Positions 39,701 through 47,763 of a stretch of DNA of 64,000 nucleotides are shown here, one piece after another (positions within the stretch are counted from its first letter, which is position 1; each line of letters opens with the position of its first letter). Source of the stretch: Nitrosomonas sp. Is35 (GTDB taxonomy: Bacteria > Pseudomonadota > Gammaproteobacteria > Burkholderiales > Nitrosomonadaceae); contig NZ_JAWJZH010000001.1 in NCBI RefSeq assembly GCF_033063295.1, positions 1,798,001 to 1,862,000 on the forward strand, written 5' to 3'. The notes under the pieces are model-generated. The model saw only the letters and a program-made list of their open reading frames with translations. It made no database searches and was not told the origin of the DNA. Made by a program: the position numbers and the translations under genes.

Positions 39701-40009
39701 CAGATGATTGAAATCCACGAACCGTTGCGATTGCAGGTTTTAGTGGAAGCCAAAACCGAAATACTGGGACAAATTTATGAGCGGCAAGCCAGCATCCGTG
39801 AACTCGTCGGCGGTGGTTGGATTTTGCTGAGCGCAATTGATCCCGATACGGCTGAAATTTCAGTATTTGAACGTGGCGTTGGATTTGTTCCTTGGCAAGC
39901 GGCAGGAAAACAAGTGCCTGAATATGAGTCGTCCGTTGCTTACTATCAGAGCATCAACGTGCCCTTGCCACCTGCTTTAATCAAACAACCTCATCCGACA
40001 GGAGCCTAA
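36737..40009 (+). CDS. dabA: DabA-type CO2-hydrating subunit (DUF2309)
   Basis: The 1090-residue protein belongs to DUF2309 (DabA). DabA of Halothiobacillus, with a membrane partner, converts CO2 to bicarbonate vectorially. It has a beta-carbonic-anhydrase-like zinc site: Cys562-x-Asp564-x-Arg566 (VTCMDDREES), His753 in AGHGSTNLNN and Cys768 in GYNCGACSG. The His-Cys spacing of 15 equals that reported for DabA. It is longer than many DabA proteins. It is soluble and should sit on the cytoplasmic side of the membrane subunits encoded on both sides of it. The next gene starts one base after its stop. Confidence 0.93.
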   Translation: MNSESHDLRHHIIEAIHHLDHILPGQRPLHKFVHHNTIHGFQHLPFEEGVAEYEKLTGVYGYLPDSKNRDLYQQGKITDTDLAAAFEHTKNLQSEHIVFHANDLTINRRDIYQIALLHELPTLSISQLNWQIEERNVLHTIQPDVSKEARARMLSCISDPNIAVKQLWESILNKLGIELTDLHPENMLDLSEEQAKEWLEKIQTNLANGEGIPVHQKMRRDAETKLNEMLAQIGNKITLRSFVLALSGIDILYSIRPQIIRICASVLDEGVAAWQLPGRSKLGLYAAWRSTAHFDVNPFLHDLPDWQNIVDETPEDPVDCIILQLTNMEIPQDKWEDYIQQLALELPGWSGMINWREHNPDYHTENDATLHMADYLAIRLTLDRLWLNQACKDTWKIEAKLGTIGYYFRRNLSEFMVRKQLYDGNLPEYLTNLAKDLILRAGSEREQREEWQSLADLTWTWQFSPLVKKDSEHAAFNSGWRLFRLCQHLGLTAADIHGMQKNDLLQMLTVLDEFNAPERSKIWLYAYEYHYREDFFQTLRANVGRGRWAKRTQRPQAQIVTCMDDREESLRRQLEEINPAIETIGAAGFFGVPMNYKGIDDVEIKMQCPVVVRPANDVNEVPRKGAEPILQEHFKGYRFYKKLAYVMNQSLRRSLILSHAIIDTLAPVVFAGLLGRVFLPKYFLALNTTLRQSIEKKVPTELMFKAPASDTPATPDQPRLGFTDTEQADRLTVFMRTTGLSYGFAPIVCLAGHGSTNLNNPHEFGYNCGACSGKRGGPNARLFAAMANRPEIRKLLAERGIHIPDDTWFVGAEHDTCSDEYYWYDLEDIPQSVLPAFEAFRNDLIKASKASAHERCRRFVSANNPRTPEAGKEHVTLRANDFSQAFPEFNHATIAAAIIGRRSVSQGTFLDRRVFLISYDPTQDADGKLLENLLLAVGPVGAGINLEYYFSTVNNDYFGSGSKVTHNITGMFGVLEGTSSDLRTGLTKQMIEIHEPLRLQVLVEAKTEILGQIYERQASIRELVGGGWILLSAIDPDTAEISVFERGVGFVPWQAAGKQVPEYESSVAYYQSINVPLPPALIKQPHPTGA

Positions 40010-40010
40010 A

Positions 40011-41579
40011 ATGGATCAATTGGTTTTTTTAATACCGTTATTGCCATTCATAGCCGCTGCGATCATCGGTTTCGGTATTTTGTTTGATCGCATCAGCGGA
40101 AAAAAAGACGAGCCGATCAGCGCAAATGTGGCTAAAAATGCCATTACCTTGTCGTGTTTGATCGCGATCGCCCTGTTAGGCGCTGATTTATTGGGTATCA
40201 ATTCCAACTATACTTCGCTAGGAAAATGGCTTGGCAGCGGCAATCTCGTCGTTGAATTCAATTTCATCACGACAGGTTTCAGCGTCATTGCAGCCGCCTT
40301 ATTTTCGATAATTTTACTCATAATCGCGCGCTTCTCAACAAGCTACATCCATGCTGAACCCGGATTTCACCGCTTCTTTTTTGTTTTATCCTTGTTCTCG
40401 TCGGCGATGCTGCTGCTCATACTCTCGGGTAATGCGGTTGTTACGTTTATGGGCTGGGAGTTAGCGGGATTGTGTTCGTATTTATTGATATCTTTCGCCT
40501 ATGACCGACCCACCGCAACCATTAACGCCACACGGGTTTTTGTAACCAACCGTATCGGAGACGCCGGCTTTATTCTAGGCATAGCCCTTTCCTTTTACTA
40601 TGCCGGAACGACGAATTGGTTCAACCTGAACGAAATTGCAACAACGCTATCAACACCGACTGCCACCGTAATCAGCTTATGCTTCGTCGTCGCTGCGGTT
40701 GCCAAGTCAGCGCAACTGCCATTTACACCCTGGCTAGCAAGAGCGATGGAAGGACCCACGCCTTCCAGTGCTGTGTTCTATGGTGCTGTGATGATCCACG
40801 CTGGCATCTTTTTGGTTATTTTACTGCGGCCGCTTATCGAGCTCGCACCGCTCACCATGTCCGTGCTGGTGGCGATTGGATTGTTTACAGCAATTTATAG
40901 CTATATTGTCGGATTGACACAAACCGATACCAAAAGCTCACTATGCTTTGCCATTACAGGGCAGTTGGGTCTTATGTTTTTGGAATGCGGTTTGGGTTTA
41001 TGGGAATTGGCGAGCTGGCATTTGTGCGCGCATGCCATAGTGAGAAATTACCAGGTGTTAACAGCGCCTTCGTTACTGCGCTATGTCTATGGCAATCCGA
41101 TGAAACCGGTAGCCGCCGCAATCGCCAATAAACGCTGGTTATATATCGCATCGTTGCAGCGCTTCTGGCTTGATCCGATTGCCGATAGAACATTGGTCAG
41201 ACCTATTTATGGTCTTGGACACGATTTGGACCGGTTCGATAAAAATATCATCGATCGTGCCATGGGTGCTCCCGTTTCTTCAAACTACACCATCTCATCA
41301 CTGACGCAATTGGAGAAAAAGATGGGTAAAGATATCCGTGATGGAATACACCTTGAGTTTGTCCGCGGTAGCGGCATAGTCGGAAAATTCTTTGAATGGG
41401 CAGCAAATATCATGAGCTGGTTTGAAGATCGTTTGGTATTGCGCGGTATCGGCATGGATACAGTCGATATTGGCAGAAAGCTCGGGCAGATTGCGAATAC
41501 TTTTGAACAGACTATTCTCAAACCGCGTTACCTGGTGCTGTTTGTATTCATTGTCTTAATGATTGCCGCTTCAATTTGA
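40011..41579 (+). CDS. dabB: NuoL-like membrane subunit (DabB-like)
   Basis: The 522-residue protein is homologous to NuoL/MrpA and corresponds to DabB. The first channel half is well preserved: Glu150 (MGWELAGLCSYLLI), Lys232 (VAKSAQLPFTPWL). In the second half the TTHAFFKA-type lysine is arginine (HAIVR345), and the sequence then jumps to a region like the NuoL C-terminus (WLDPIADRTLVRPIYGLG), so it seems to lack two or three of the later transmembrane segments. It ends in one more membrane helix. Gaps to neighbours are one and seven bases. It probably is the main partner of DabA. Confidence 0.85.
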   Translation: MDQLVFLIPLLPFIAAAIIGFGILFDRISGKKDEPISANVAKNAITLSCLIAIALLGADLLGINSNYTSLGKWLGSGNLVVEFNFITTGFSVIAAALFSIILLIIARFSTSYIHAEPGFHRFFFVLSLFSSAMLLLILSGNAVVTFMGWELAGLCSYLLISFAYDRPTATINATRVFVTNRIGDAGFILGIALSFYYAGTTNWFNLNEIATTLSTPTATVISLCFVVAAVAKSAQLPFTPWLARAMEGPTPSSAVFYGAVMIHAGIFLVILLRPLIELAPLTMSVLVAIGLFTAIYSYIVGLTQTDTKSSLCFAITGQLGLMFLECGLGLWELASWHLCAHAIVRNYQVLTAPSLLRYVYGNPMKPVAAAIANKRWLYIASLQRFWLDPIADRTLVRPIYGLGHDLDRFDKNIIDRAMGAPVSSNYTISSLTQLEKKMGKDIRDGIHLEFVRGSGIVGKFFEWAANIMSWFEDRLVLRGIGMDTVDIGRKLGQIANTFEQTILKPRYLVLFVFIVLMIAASI

Positions 41580-41586
41580 GGTTTCG

Positions 41587-43173
41587 ATGGATATTACACA
41601 AATTACTTATTGGTCAGAAACAGTTTCTTTTCCAGTTTTGTCGGTACTGACGCTTATTCCGCTGGTTATGATGGCCGCAGTCATCATGACATCCTCGCCG
41701 GTTATTGCTTTACGTCTAGGCTTCGTTGGAACGGCAGCGACATTTTTGCTCAGCGTCTATTTACTATCAGTTTTCGATCCCGACTTGCCGGGTATCCAAC
41801 TCTATGAGCGCTATCAAGGCTTAGGCGTAACCTATACGGTCGGTGTGGATGGCACTAATATTTTATTTATACTGCTGACATCCACTCTGGCATTACTAAC
41901 CCTTATTTATACCCTCACGGCGCGGCATGTGTCAGACCGTACTCATATTGCCTCTTTACTGGGTTATGAAGCCATTCTGATCGGTGCTTTTGCCGCACTG
42001 AATGCAATGCAGTTCTGGTTGTGGTGTTTTCTTGAAATGATCCCTATTGTCTTGATGACACTGCGATCGGGATCAAGCCAAAACCGGCGGTGGGTTGTGG
42101 CGTTACTGTTACAACACTTCAGTAGCGGATTGTTGATGGCGTTGGCAGGGTTTTTGATGCTTGGTTTTGGCGTCATGTTAACGACTGATGTCTTATCGTT
42201 CGATTGGCTTGTTCTGAAGGAAAGCAATGTTAGTCATGATTACCCGACATTGATTTTTTTCCTGCTTTTATTCGGTTTCGCCATTCGCATGCCATTGTTT
42301 CCATTTCATGCCTGGCTGCCGGTAGTGGCTGAACATGGCACTATCGCAAGTGTCGGAATTTTTCTAGTCAGTCTGAAACTGGGCATTTATGCGATCGTAC
42401 GCTATTTAATCCCCCTGCTTCCCGAAGTTGCGGAGCAATGGGCTTGGTTTGTGACCTTGCTCGGTTTAATCGGGATTTTTTACGGTGCATTGCTAGCTTT
42501 CATGCAAATTAATTTTCGCCGCTTGATCGCCTTTGCAATCATCAGTCAAACCGGACTAATCACTGTCGGTTTATTTGATTCCAGCACACATAGTATGGAA
42601 GGCGGTATCGTTCTGGCCTTATCGTTCGGTATGGCGACCGCCGGCATACTGCTCAGTCTTGGCATGATCTATAAGCGTACGCACACAGCTTTTATTCCAC
42701 GCTTAGGCGGCATGTTTGACACGAATGCGGCCATTGCCGTTTTATTTGTCATTTGCGCGTTAAGTACGATGGGTATGCCCGGAACACCGGGGTTTGACGG
42801 CATCCATTTGTTAATCGATGGCACTATTCAAGGTCAAGGGTGGCTTATTGCCATTGCCATTTTATTTGGTAACGTTTTGACAGTTGGATTGCTGTTACGT
42901 GCTTTCCAGCAAATATTTATCGCTGCACCGAAGCGTTTCCAAGGGCCTTTTGTGAACATGCATCACGCCAGTTCCCCGCCCTCTCCCAGGAACGAATGGA
43001 TTATCACCATTGCCATCTGCGGCTTGCTCATAGGCGCCGGACTGAATACTTCACCGTGGTTGCATATCATTGATCAAAATATTCATGCCGGCAGTAATTC
43101 TCACAACAATATCGACGCGCTTAATACTAGCAAGCCGCTGACTACGCAATATATTATTTCAAAGGACAATTAG
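41587..43173 (+). CDS. divergent NuoM-like membrane subunit
   Basis: The 528-residue membrane protein is a distant NuoM/NuoL homologue with about 14 transmembrane segments. Glu150 (WCFLEMIPIV) and Lys264 (VSLKLGIYAI) are kept, but the first-channel lysine of NuoM is Arg234 (GFAIRMPLFPFHAWLP). The C-terminal tail (about 40 residues, Asn/Ser-rich) is soluble. I start at ATG 41587 behind GAGG; an upstream TTG overlaps the previous gene. With two other NuoM-like subunits in the operon, it may form part of a multi-channel module. Confidence 0.85.
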   Translation: MDITQITYWSETVSFPVLSVLTLIPLVMMAAVIMTSSPVIALRLGFVGTAATFLLSVYLLSVFDPDLPGIQLYERYQGLGVTYTVGVDGTNILFILLTSTLALLTLIYTLTARHVSDRTHIASLLGYEAILIGAFAALNAMQFWLWCFLEMIPIVLMTLRSGSSQNRRWVVALLLQHFSSGLLMALAGFLMLGFGVMLTTDVLSFDWLVLKESNVSHDYPTLIFFLLLFGFAIRMPLFPFHAWLPVVAEHGTIASVGIFLVSLKLGIYAIVRYLIPLLPEVAEQWAWFVTLLGLIGIFYGALLAFMQINFRRLIAFAIISQTGLITVGLFDSSTHSMEGGIVLALSFGMATAGILLSLGMIYKRTHTAFIPRLGGMFDTNAAIAVLFVICALSTMGMPGTPGFDGIHLLIDGTIQGQGWLIAIAILFGNVLTVGLLLRAFQQIFIAAPKRFQGPFVNMHHASSPPSPRNEWIITIAICGLLIGAGLNTSPWLHIIDQNIHAGSNSHNNIDALNTSKPLTTQYIISKDN

Positions 43174-43174
43174 A

Positions 43175-44680
43175 ATGATTGAAGCTGATTTCCCGCTGCT
43201 AAGCCTTACGATAATTGTCCCCATATTAGGGGCCGTATTGGCTGGATCAATACGTAATGTCGATTTTTCGAAGCAAGTGGCCTTTTTTATCGCTGTGCTA
43301 TCTTTTCTTCTAACAATCTGCGTACTTATTTTATTTGATGCGGATAAAAGTGAATTTCAACTCGTTGAACGCCGCGCCTGGATTTCGCTTTTGAACATCG
43401 AATATTTGATCGGCGTTGATGGTATCTCAGTTTTGTTTTTGCCGCTGACTGCATTGCTGACCGTGATTACGATGTTAGCCTCGTGGAATACCATTTCCCA
43501 TACTTCACGCTTTCATTTCTCTTTATTACTGGCGCTTGAAGGCGTCAGCATTGGAATATTCTGTGCCTTGGACACGGTGTTATTTTTCCTGTTCTGGGAG
43601 CTAACGCTGCCACCGTTCTTTTTCTTAATCGGTTTATGGGGCATCGGTTCGCATCGGCGCAGCGCAGCAATGAAATATACATTGTTTATGCTGTCCGGCG
43701 GCGTCACCTTATTGCTGGCAATTATCGTATTGGCGACAAACCATGCGCTACAATCCGGAGGGCAAATACCTACAGATTTGTCTTTCAGCTTACCCGTTTT
43801 GCTAGATACGCCGTTACCGAATGAATTGCAAGAACTGGTCTTTCTCTTACTGTTATTCGGCTTCGCCGTAAAATCACCGCTGGTTCCATTACACACTTGG
43901 CTACCTACAGTAGCGACCGAGGGGCCAACGCACATCGTCGCCATTCTGGTGGGTCTGAAATTGGGTATTTATGGGATTTTGCGTTTTGCGATGCCGCTGG
44001 CACCGGTTGCCGCAATGGAATACAGCTGGGTTTTGAGCGTGATTGGGGCTTTTACACTCATCTATGGGGCCTTGATCGCATTGCAGCAAACAAATCTGCG
44101 CCGCCTGCTCGCCTACGCCAGTGTCAGTCACGTCGGATTAGTCATGGTGGGGATCGCATCGCTCAACATACAAGGATTCCAAGGTGCTATTTTTCAATTG
44201 CTGAATTTTACGCTTGTAGCCAGCTCACTGATGCTCATAGCGGGCTTTATACAGCACCGGCTCGGTAGCACTGAAGCGATTCATTTAGGCGGGCTTGCTA
44301 AAGTCATGCCGAAACTGACGGCTTTTTATTTCCTGTTTACGTTGGCAAGTATTGGAGTACCCGGTACCAGCGGATTTCCGGCTGAGTTGCTGATGATTCT
44401 GGGCGCAATCAGCGCGCACTCTGTTTTAGGCATTGCAGCATTATCCGGTGCGATACTTGGCGCAGCCTATATGCTATCGTATACACGCCGGACTTTCTTG
44501 GGGCCGATTGTTCATGACGATGTCAAGCAAGTAATTGATCTGCAATTACGAGAAATGATTTTACTACTCATTCCGGCGCTGCTAATATTAGCTCTAGGTT
44601 TTTATCCTGAATACATTCTTAATATTAATCAAATTGCTTCGGAAGAATGGCTGTCTCGATTAACCTTAACAACCCGCTAG
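43175..44680 (+). CDS. NuoM-like membrane subunit
   Basis: The 501-residue protein is closer to classical NuoM than the previous one: Glu142 (FFLFWELTLPPFFF), Lys233 (GFAVKSPLVPLHTWLP), Lys262 (GLKLGIYGILR) and the RRLLAYASVSHVGLV segment are all present. It begins one base after the previous stop, so it is translationally coupled. It completes a set of four antiporter-like subunits around DabA. There is no sign of the peripheral NADH-oxidising arm of complex I in the operon. Confidence 0.87.
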   Translation: MIEADFPLLSLTIIVPILGAVLAGSIRNVDFSKQVAFFIAVLSFLLTICVLILFDADKSEFQLVERRAWISLLNIEYLIGVDGISVLFLPLTALLTVITMLASWNTISHTSRFHFSLLLALEGVSIGIFCALDTVLFFLFWELTLPPFFFLIGLWGIGSHRRSAAMKYTLFMLSGGVTLLLAIIVLATNHALQSGGQIPTDLSFSLPVLLDTPLPNELQELVFLLLLFGFAVKSPLVPLHTWLPTVATEGPTHIVAILVGLKLGIYGILRFAMPLAPVAAMEYSWVLSVIGAFTLIYGALIALQQTNLRRLLAYASVSHVGLVMVGIASLNIQGFQGAIFQLLNFTLVASSLMLIAGFIQHRLGSTEAIHLGGLAKVMPKLTAFYFLFTLASIGVPGTSGFPAELLMILGAISAHSVLGIAALSGAILGAAYMLSYTRRTFLGPIVHDDVKQVIDLQLREMILLLIPALLILALGFYPEYILNINQIASEEWLSRLTLTTR

Positions 44681-44726
44681 TTTTAAACTCATAATTCATA
44701 ATATGCTAAATTTTTTTAGGAGAATG

Positions 44727-45776
44727 ATGAAAAATTCGAATACTGGAATCGATTATTTACTCGATTTAAATGCAAGACATTCGCAAGCTTTCATAGATTT
44801 GGCCACAGAGCGCCGGAGGTATAGAGGCGAACATCCAACCGAAATAGCCGCGCTAAAATGCATGGATGGCCGATTGCATTTGCCGGTTATGACACAAACC
44901 GCGCTTGGGATCATTCAGCCATTTCGTAATTTGGGTGGTATCTTTGATCTGGGTTGGCCATTTTTTCAAGCAGCTATCGATCAATGGGTCGAATATTCCA
45001 TCAGCCGCGGCAGACACTGTTTGGTTTTTGTCACCTATCACTTTGCTCGTGGAGATACACACCGCGGCTGCCGGGGATTCCATTACGATACGGAAGCTGC
45101 AAAAGCTGCTGCCGTTAAGCTAAAAAGTCAATTTCAATCGGTTTATGGCAAGGGTGGCGCGGTAGTGCCCATCGTTTGCGGCATTGAAACCGACTTGGAT
45201 GCTCTGGTTCTGCACGGTGAAGATGGCCGCTCCGTTGATTTGGCGAATGCGAAAGAATCGTCGCAACTTGAACTGGAAGAAATGCTGCGTTCACTCTACC
45301 CCACAATGCCTGAAAGGGTTATCCGGGACTTGATGCCACTGGTGCGGGGGAATATCCGGCATATTGCAGAAATCCGTTCTACCAATCGGCCCATCGAAGA
45401 ATCTGAACACAAAGAATGGGTAATCGGCGTTGGCCGTGGCTTTGACTGGCTGCATGTCATCAATACCGCGTTTATTGTCGGACCTTTTGATCCTAATCTT
45501 TCCGTTGCGATTGAAACAGCCGCCAAGCTTCTGAAAAACAATATCGACGAAGGCCGGATTGCTGCTGATGGTGTGGTGCTAATGACTTCCGGGGTGTATC
45601 GCGATGAAGCCGGTCCGGAATATCTCTTAGCAAAAGAAAAAGCGTTATTCCTCGGTAAATTTGCACTTAATATCATCAAGGATAAGGTTCCCGATCTAGC
45701 GCCTCATCTGCAAATACTGACAGCCTGTAATAACTTGAATACCAGAAAGCTTGAGGTAATCGAAAGAGTTGGATAA
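44727..45776 (+). CDS. CsoSCA-like carbonic anhydrase, short form
   Basis: The 349-residue soluble protein looks like the carboxysomal carbonic anhydrase CsoSCA without its N-terminal helical domain. The zinc site of beta-type enzymes is visible: Cys45-x-Asp47-x-Arg49 (LKCMDGRLHLP) and His112-x-x-Cys115 (DTHRGCRGFH). CsoSCA-type downstream segments follow: a CGIETDLDALVLH strand like the CsoSCA GVDTDTDAI region, and GVGRGFDWLHVINTAF. I chose ATG 44727 because AGGAG sits just before it; ATG 44703 is also in frame. The gene is 22-46 bases after the last membrane subunit. No carboxysome genes are present here, so it is probably a cytoplasmic or complex-associated carbonic anhydrase; activity is inferred. 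Confidence 0.78.
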   Translation: MKNSNTGIDYLLDLNARHSQAFIDLATERRRYRGEHPTEIAALKCMDGRLHLPVMTQTALGIIQPFRNLGGIFDLGWPFFQAAIDQWVEYSISRGRHCLVFVTYHFARGDTHRGCRGFHYDTEAAKAAAVKLKSQFQSVYGKGGAVVPIVCGIETDLDALVLHGEDGRSVDLANAKESSQLELEEMLRSLYPTMPERVIRDLMPLVRGNIRHIAEIRSTNRPIEESEHKEWVIGVGRGFDWLHVINTAFIVGPFDPNLSVAIETAAKLLKNNIDEGRIAADGVVLMTSGVYRDEAGPEYLLAKEKALFLGKFALNIIKDKVPDLAPHLQILTACNNLNTRKLEVIERVG

Positions 45777-46085
45777 AACGCTACATAAATGAACAATTAC
45801 TCACAATATGTTTTTTTTGATGCAGTAACTTCAGATCAATTTGTTTTGGTTTTTACAAAACAAAAAAACATAATTGTTTCAATACAGAATGGTCATTACA
45901 CATTAGTTTCATAGACTAATACTGTTTTGGCCATTTCTTTTATGTGATTGACACCAACAATCAACTTTAAAAAGGAGGCAACCGCTCACCCAGTTACACA
46001 ATAGCTTCGATAGTGACAGCCAGCGTTGTGTGTATATCCCCTAGATTTATCAATTTATCGCTGTTCCAACAAAAGGAGAAGTGCT
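45777..46085. other. gap after the carbonic anhydrase gene
   Basis: These 309 bases contain no gene. An AT-only hairpin (TTGTTTTG at 45841-45848 with CAAAACAA at 45856-45863) could weakly end the operon transcript. The last bases hold the ribosome binding site of the small acidic protein. Confidence 0.4.
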
Positions 46086-46319
46086 ATGGGTTTATTTGAT
46101 TGGTTTACAGGTCTTTTCAGTTCTAAAAGCGACGAAGAGAATAAAGCAAGCGAAAACAACATAGAAAGAGATGATGATAAAGATCAGGCTGATAATGATT
46201 CAAGTCTGCAAGACGGGCATGAAATAGCATCGGAAACAATTGAATCTAAAATACAAACAAGCGGTGAGGCCGATATACAGCACAATGACGATGAGCCTCA
46301 AGTAATCAATCTTAAATGA
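46086..46319 (+). CDS. small acidic protein with amphipathic N-terminus
   Basis: The 77-residue protein begins with a hydrophobic, aromatic stretch (GLFDWFTGLFSS) that could form an amphipathic membrane-binding helix. The rest is disordered and strongly acidic (many Asp, Glu, Asn, Gln). A strong ribosome binding site (AAAGGAG) supports translation. I do not recognise it. Its place between the DAB-type operon and a SulP transporter suggests a role with one of them, for example as a membrane-tethered adaptor, but this is a guess. Confidence 0.6.
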   Translation: MGLFDWFTGLFSSKSDEENKASENNIERDDDKDQADNDSSLQDGHEIASETIESKIQTSGEADIQHNDDEPQVINLK

Positions 46320-46390
46320 CTTGAATATATAAAAAATCCCGTACATAAGATTACGGGAATTAATACCATTAGAATTTTATTCGTTAAAAA

Positions 46391-46412
46391 TGCAGGAATT
46401 TGCCTTCCTGCA
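46391..46412 (+). terminator. hairpin terminator before the SulP gene
   Basis: A perfect 8-base stem (TGCAGGAA with TTCCTGCA, loop TTTGCC) is followed by GTATTTTC. A weaker hairpin (TCCCGTA with TACGGGA, near 46337-46357) precedes it. Together they probably end transcription after the small acidic gene, so the SulP gene would need its own promoter. Confidence 0.6.
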
Positions 46413-46494
46413 GTATTTTCCTTGAGCACCCAGCAAAGTTTGCATGCAATTATCGTTTGGTATTGCATTAACAAATTATCTGAAGTATCGAAAT

Positions 46495-47763
46495 ATGCAT
46501 AATTCCGCAGCATTTCAAGCTAAATTCCTCACGCGTGATCTGCAAGCCGGGGTAATCACAGGAGCAATGGCAATTCCATTGACTACCGGCATTGCACTGA
46601 TGTCCGATTATCCAATCAAAGTTGCGCTAGCAACCGTTGTTTTTGCCTGTTTTGTTGGTTGGATCAATGCCTGGTTCAAACCCGGCAACTATATTGGAGC
46701 ACCAGGAGTGGCTGCTGGCTTAGCGCCGGTTTTGGCACTAGGGGTTGCCAATTTTGGTATGGCCAATATGGCATTTGTGATTTTCCTGACGGCATTTATG
46801 CAAGCTATCATTTGGAAATTCAATCTACAGAAATATATTCTCCTGGCAGTGCCTGAATATCTGGTTGAAGGCTTATTGGCCGGTGTGGGACTTAAAATTG
46901 TCCTCAATTTCTTTGTCATGACGTATGAAATACCGGCAGAATCGGTATCCGAAGGCTTCTGGAATAGCGCTCGTATTTTGATGATCGTGATTTCGATCTC
47001 AGGCTTTGCTGTTTTTCTTTACCTTTTTGCCAAATTCCAAGCAACACAACCGGCGATCCCTTATTTTGTTTTAATTACTGCGGGAGTCATATTGGCGCAA
47101 TTTGTTGCCATGCCGATGCTGCATGTGGAAGATGTGCCGCTCAATTTATCATTGCCGCTACCGCATTTCGATAGCGCATTGACCTGGTTGTATGTCATCG
47201 GTTTTGCAGCCATGCTGGCGGTTATCGATGTCATCGAGCAAGTCATGAGCAATGCAGCTATTCAGAAAATCGATCCACTAAACCGCAAATGCAATACCAA
47301 CAATAGTTTATTGGCGATCTGGATCGCCAATATGGGATCCAGTTTCTTTGGCGGCATGACCAATCTGGATGGTGTGGCTAAAAGCACTACGAACAAGCTG
47401 GCAGGCGCTTATACAAAATTCTCCGTACTGGTGATCGGCTTGGTTATCTTGTTCTTTGTATTGAACACGGAGTTGTTAGAGTTTTTGCCCAAGTTTTCTT
47501 TGGCGGTGATCATGATTTTTACCGGCTGGAAAATGATCATGGGACTCGTACACGTCGCGCATCAAGGCCAGTATGCGATGATGCTTGCGGTCATTTGCGC
47601 CCTGCTTGTTTACCGTCTCGGCATTTTTGAAGGTCTATTGCTATCGCTATTGATGCACGGACTCATCAATTTCATTGTGATTTACCAAGTGCATCACACC
47701 AAGAGTATAAGTATTGTTAAAAAGTATTTGGAGCGTTTTTCCGGACAAGGCGGTGTCGATTAA
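46495..47763 (+). CDS. SulP-family anion transporter without STAS domain
   Basis: The 422-residue membrane protein has the SulP/SLC26 core: GVITGAMAIPLTTGIAL at the start, the GAPGVAAGLAP loop, and the signature region NSLLAIWIANMGSSFFGG followed by GVAKSTTNKLAGAYTKF. It ends soon after the last membrane helix, so the regulatory STAS domain is absent. SulP members carry sulfate or bicarbonate; next to a DAB operon, bicarbonate (or sodium-bicarbonate) uptake is plausible, not proven. ATG 46444 is an alternative start; neither has a good ribosome binding site. Its stop codon overlaps that of the convergent nudB. Confidence 0.8.
   Translation: MHNSAAFQAKFLTRDLQAGVITGAMAIPLTTGIALMSDYPIKVALATVVFACFVGWINAWFKPGNYIGAPGVAAGLAPVLALGVANFGMANMAFVIFLTAFMQAIIWKFNLQKYILLAVPEYLVEGLLAGVGLKIVLNFFVMTYEIPAESVSEGFWNSARILMIVISISGFAVFLYLFAKFQATQPAIPYFVLITAGVILAQFVAMPMLHVEDVPLNLSLPLPHFDSALTWLYVIGFAAMLAVIDVIEQVMSNAAIQKIDPLNRKCNTNNSLLAIWIANMGSSFFGGMTNLDGVAKSTTNKLAGAYTKFSVLVIGLVILFFVLNTELLEFLPKFSLAVIMIFTGWKMIMGLVHVAHQGQYAMMLAVICALLVYRLGIFEGLLLSLLMHGLINFIVIYQVHHTKSISIVKKYLERFSGQGGVD

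Noticed and set aside
35254..44680. Respiratory complex I (nuo) operon
   Set aside because: Only NuoL/M-like membrane subunits occur, with DabA among them; none of the NADH- or quinone-module genes is present.
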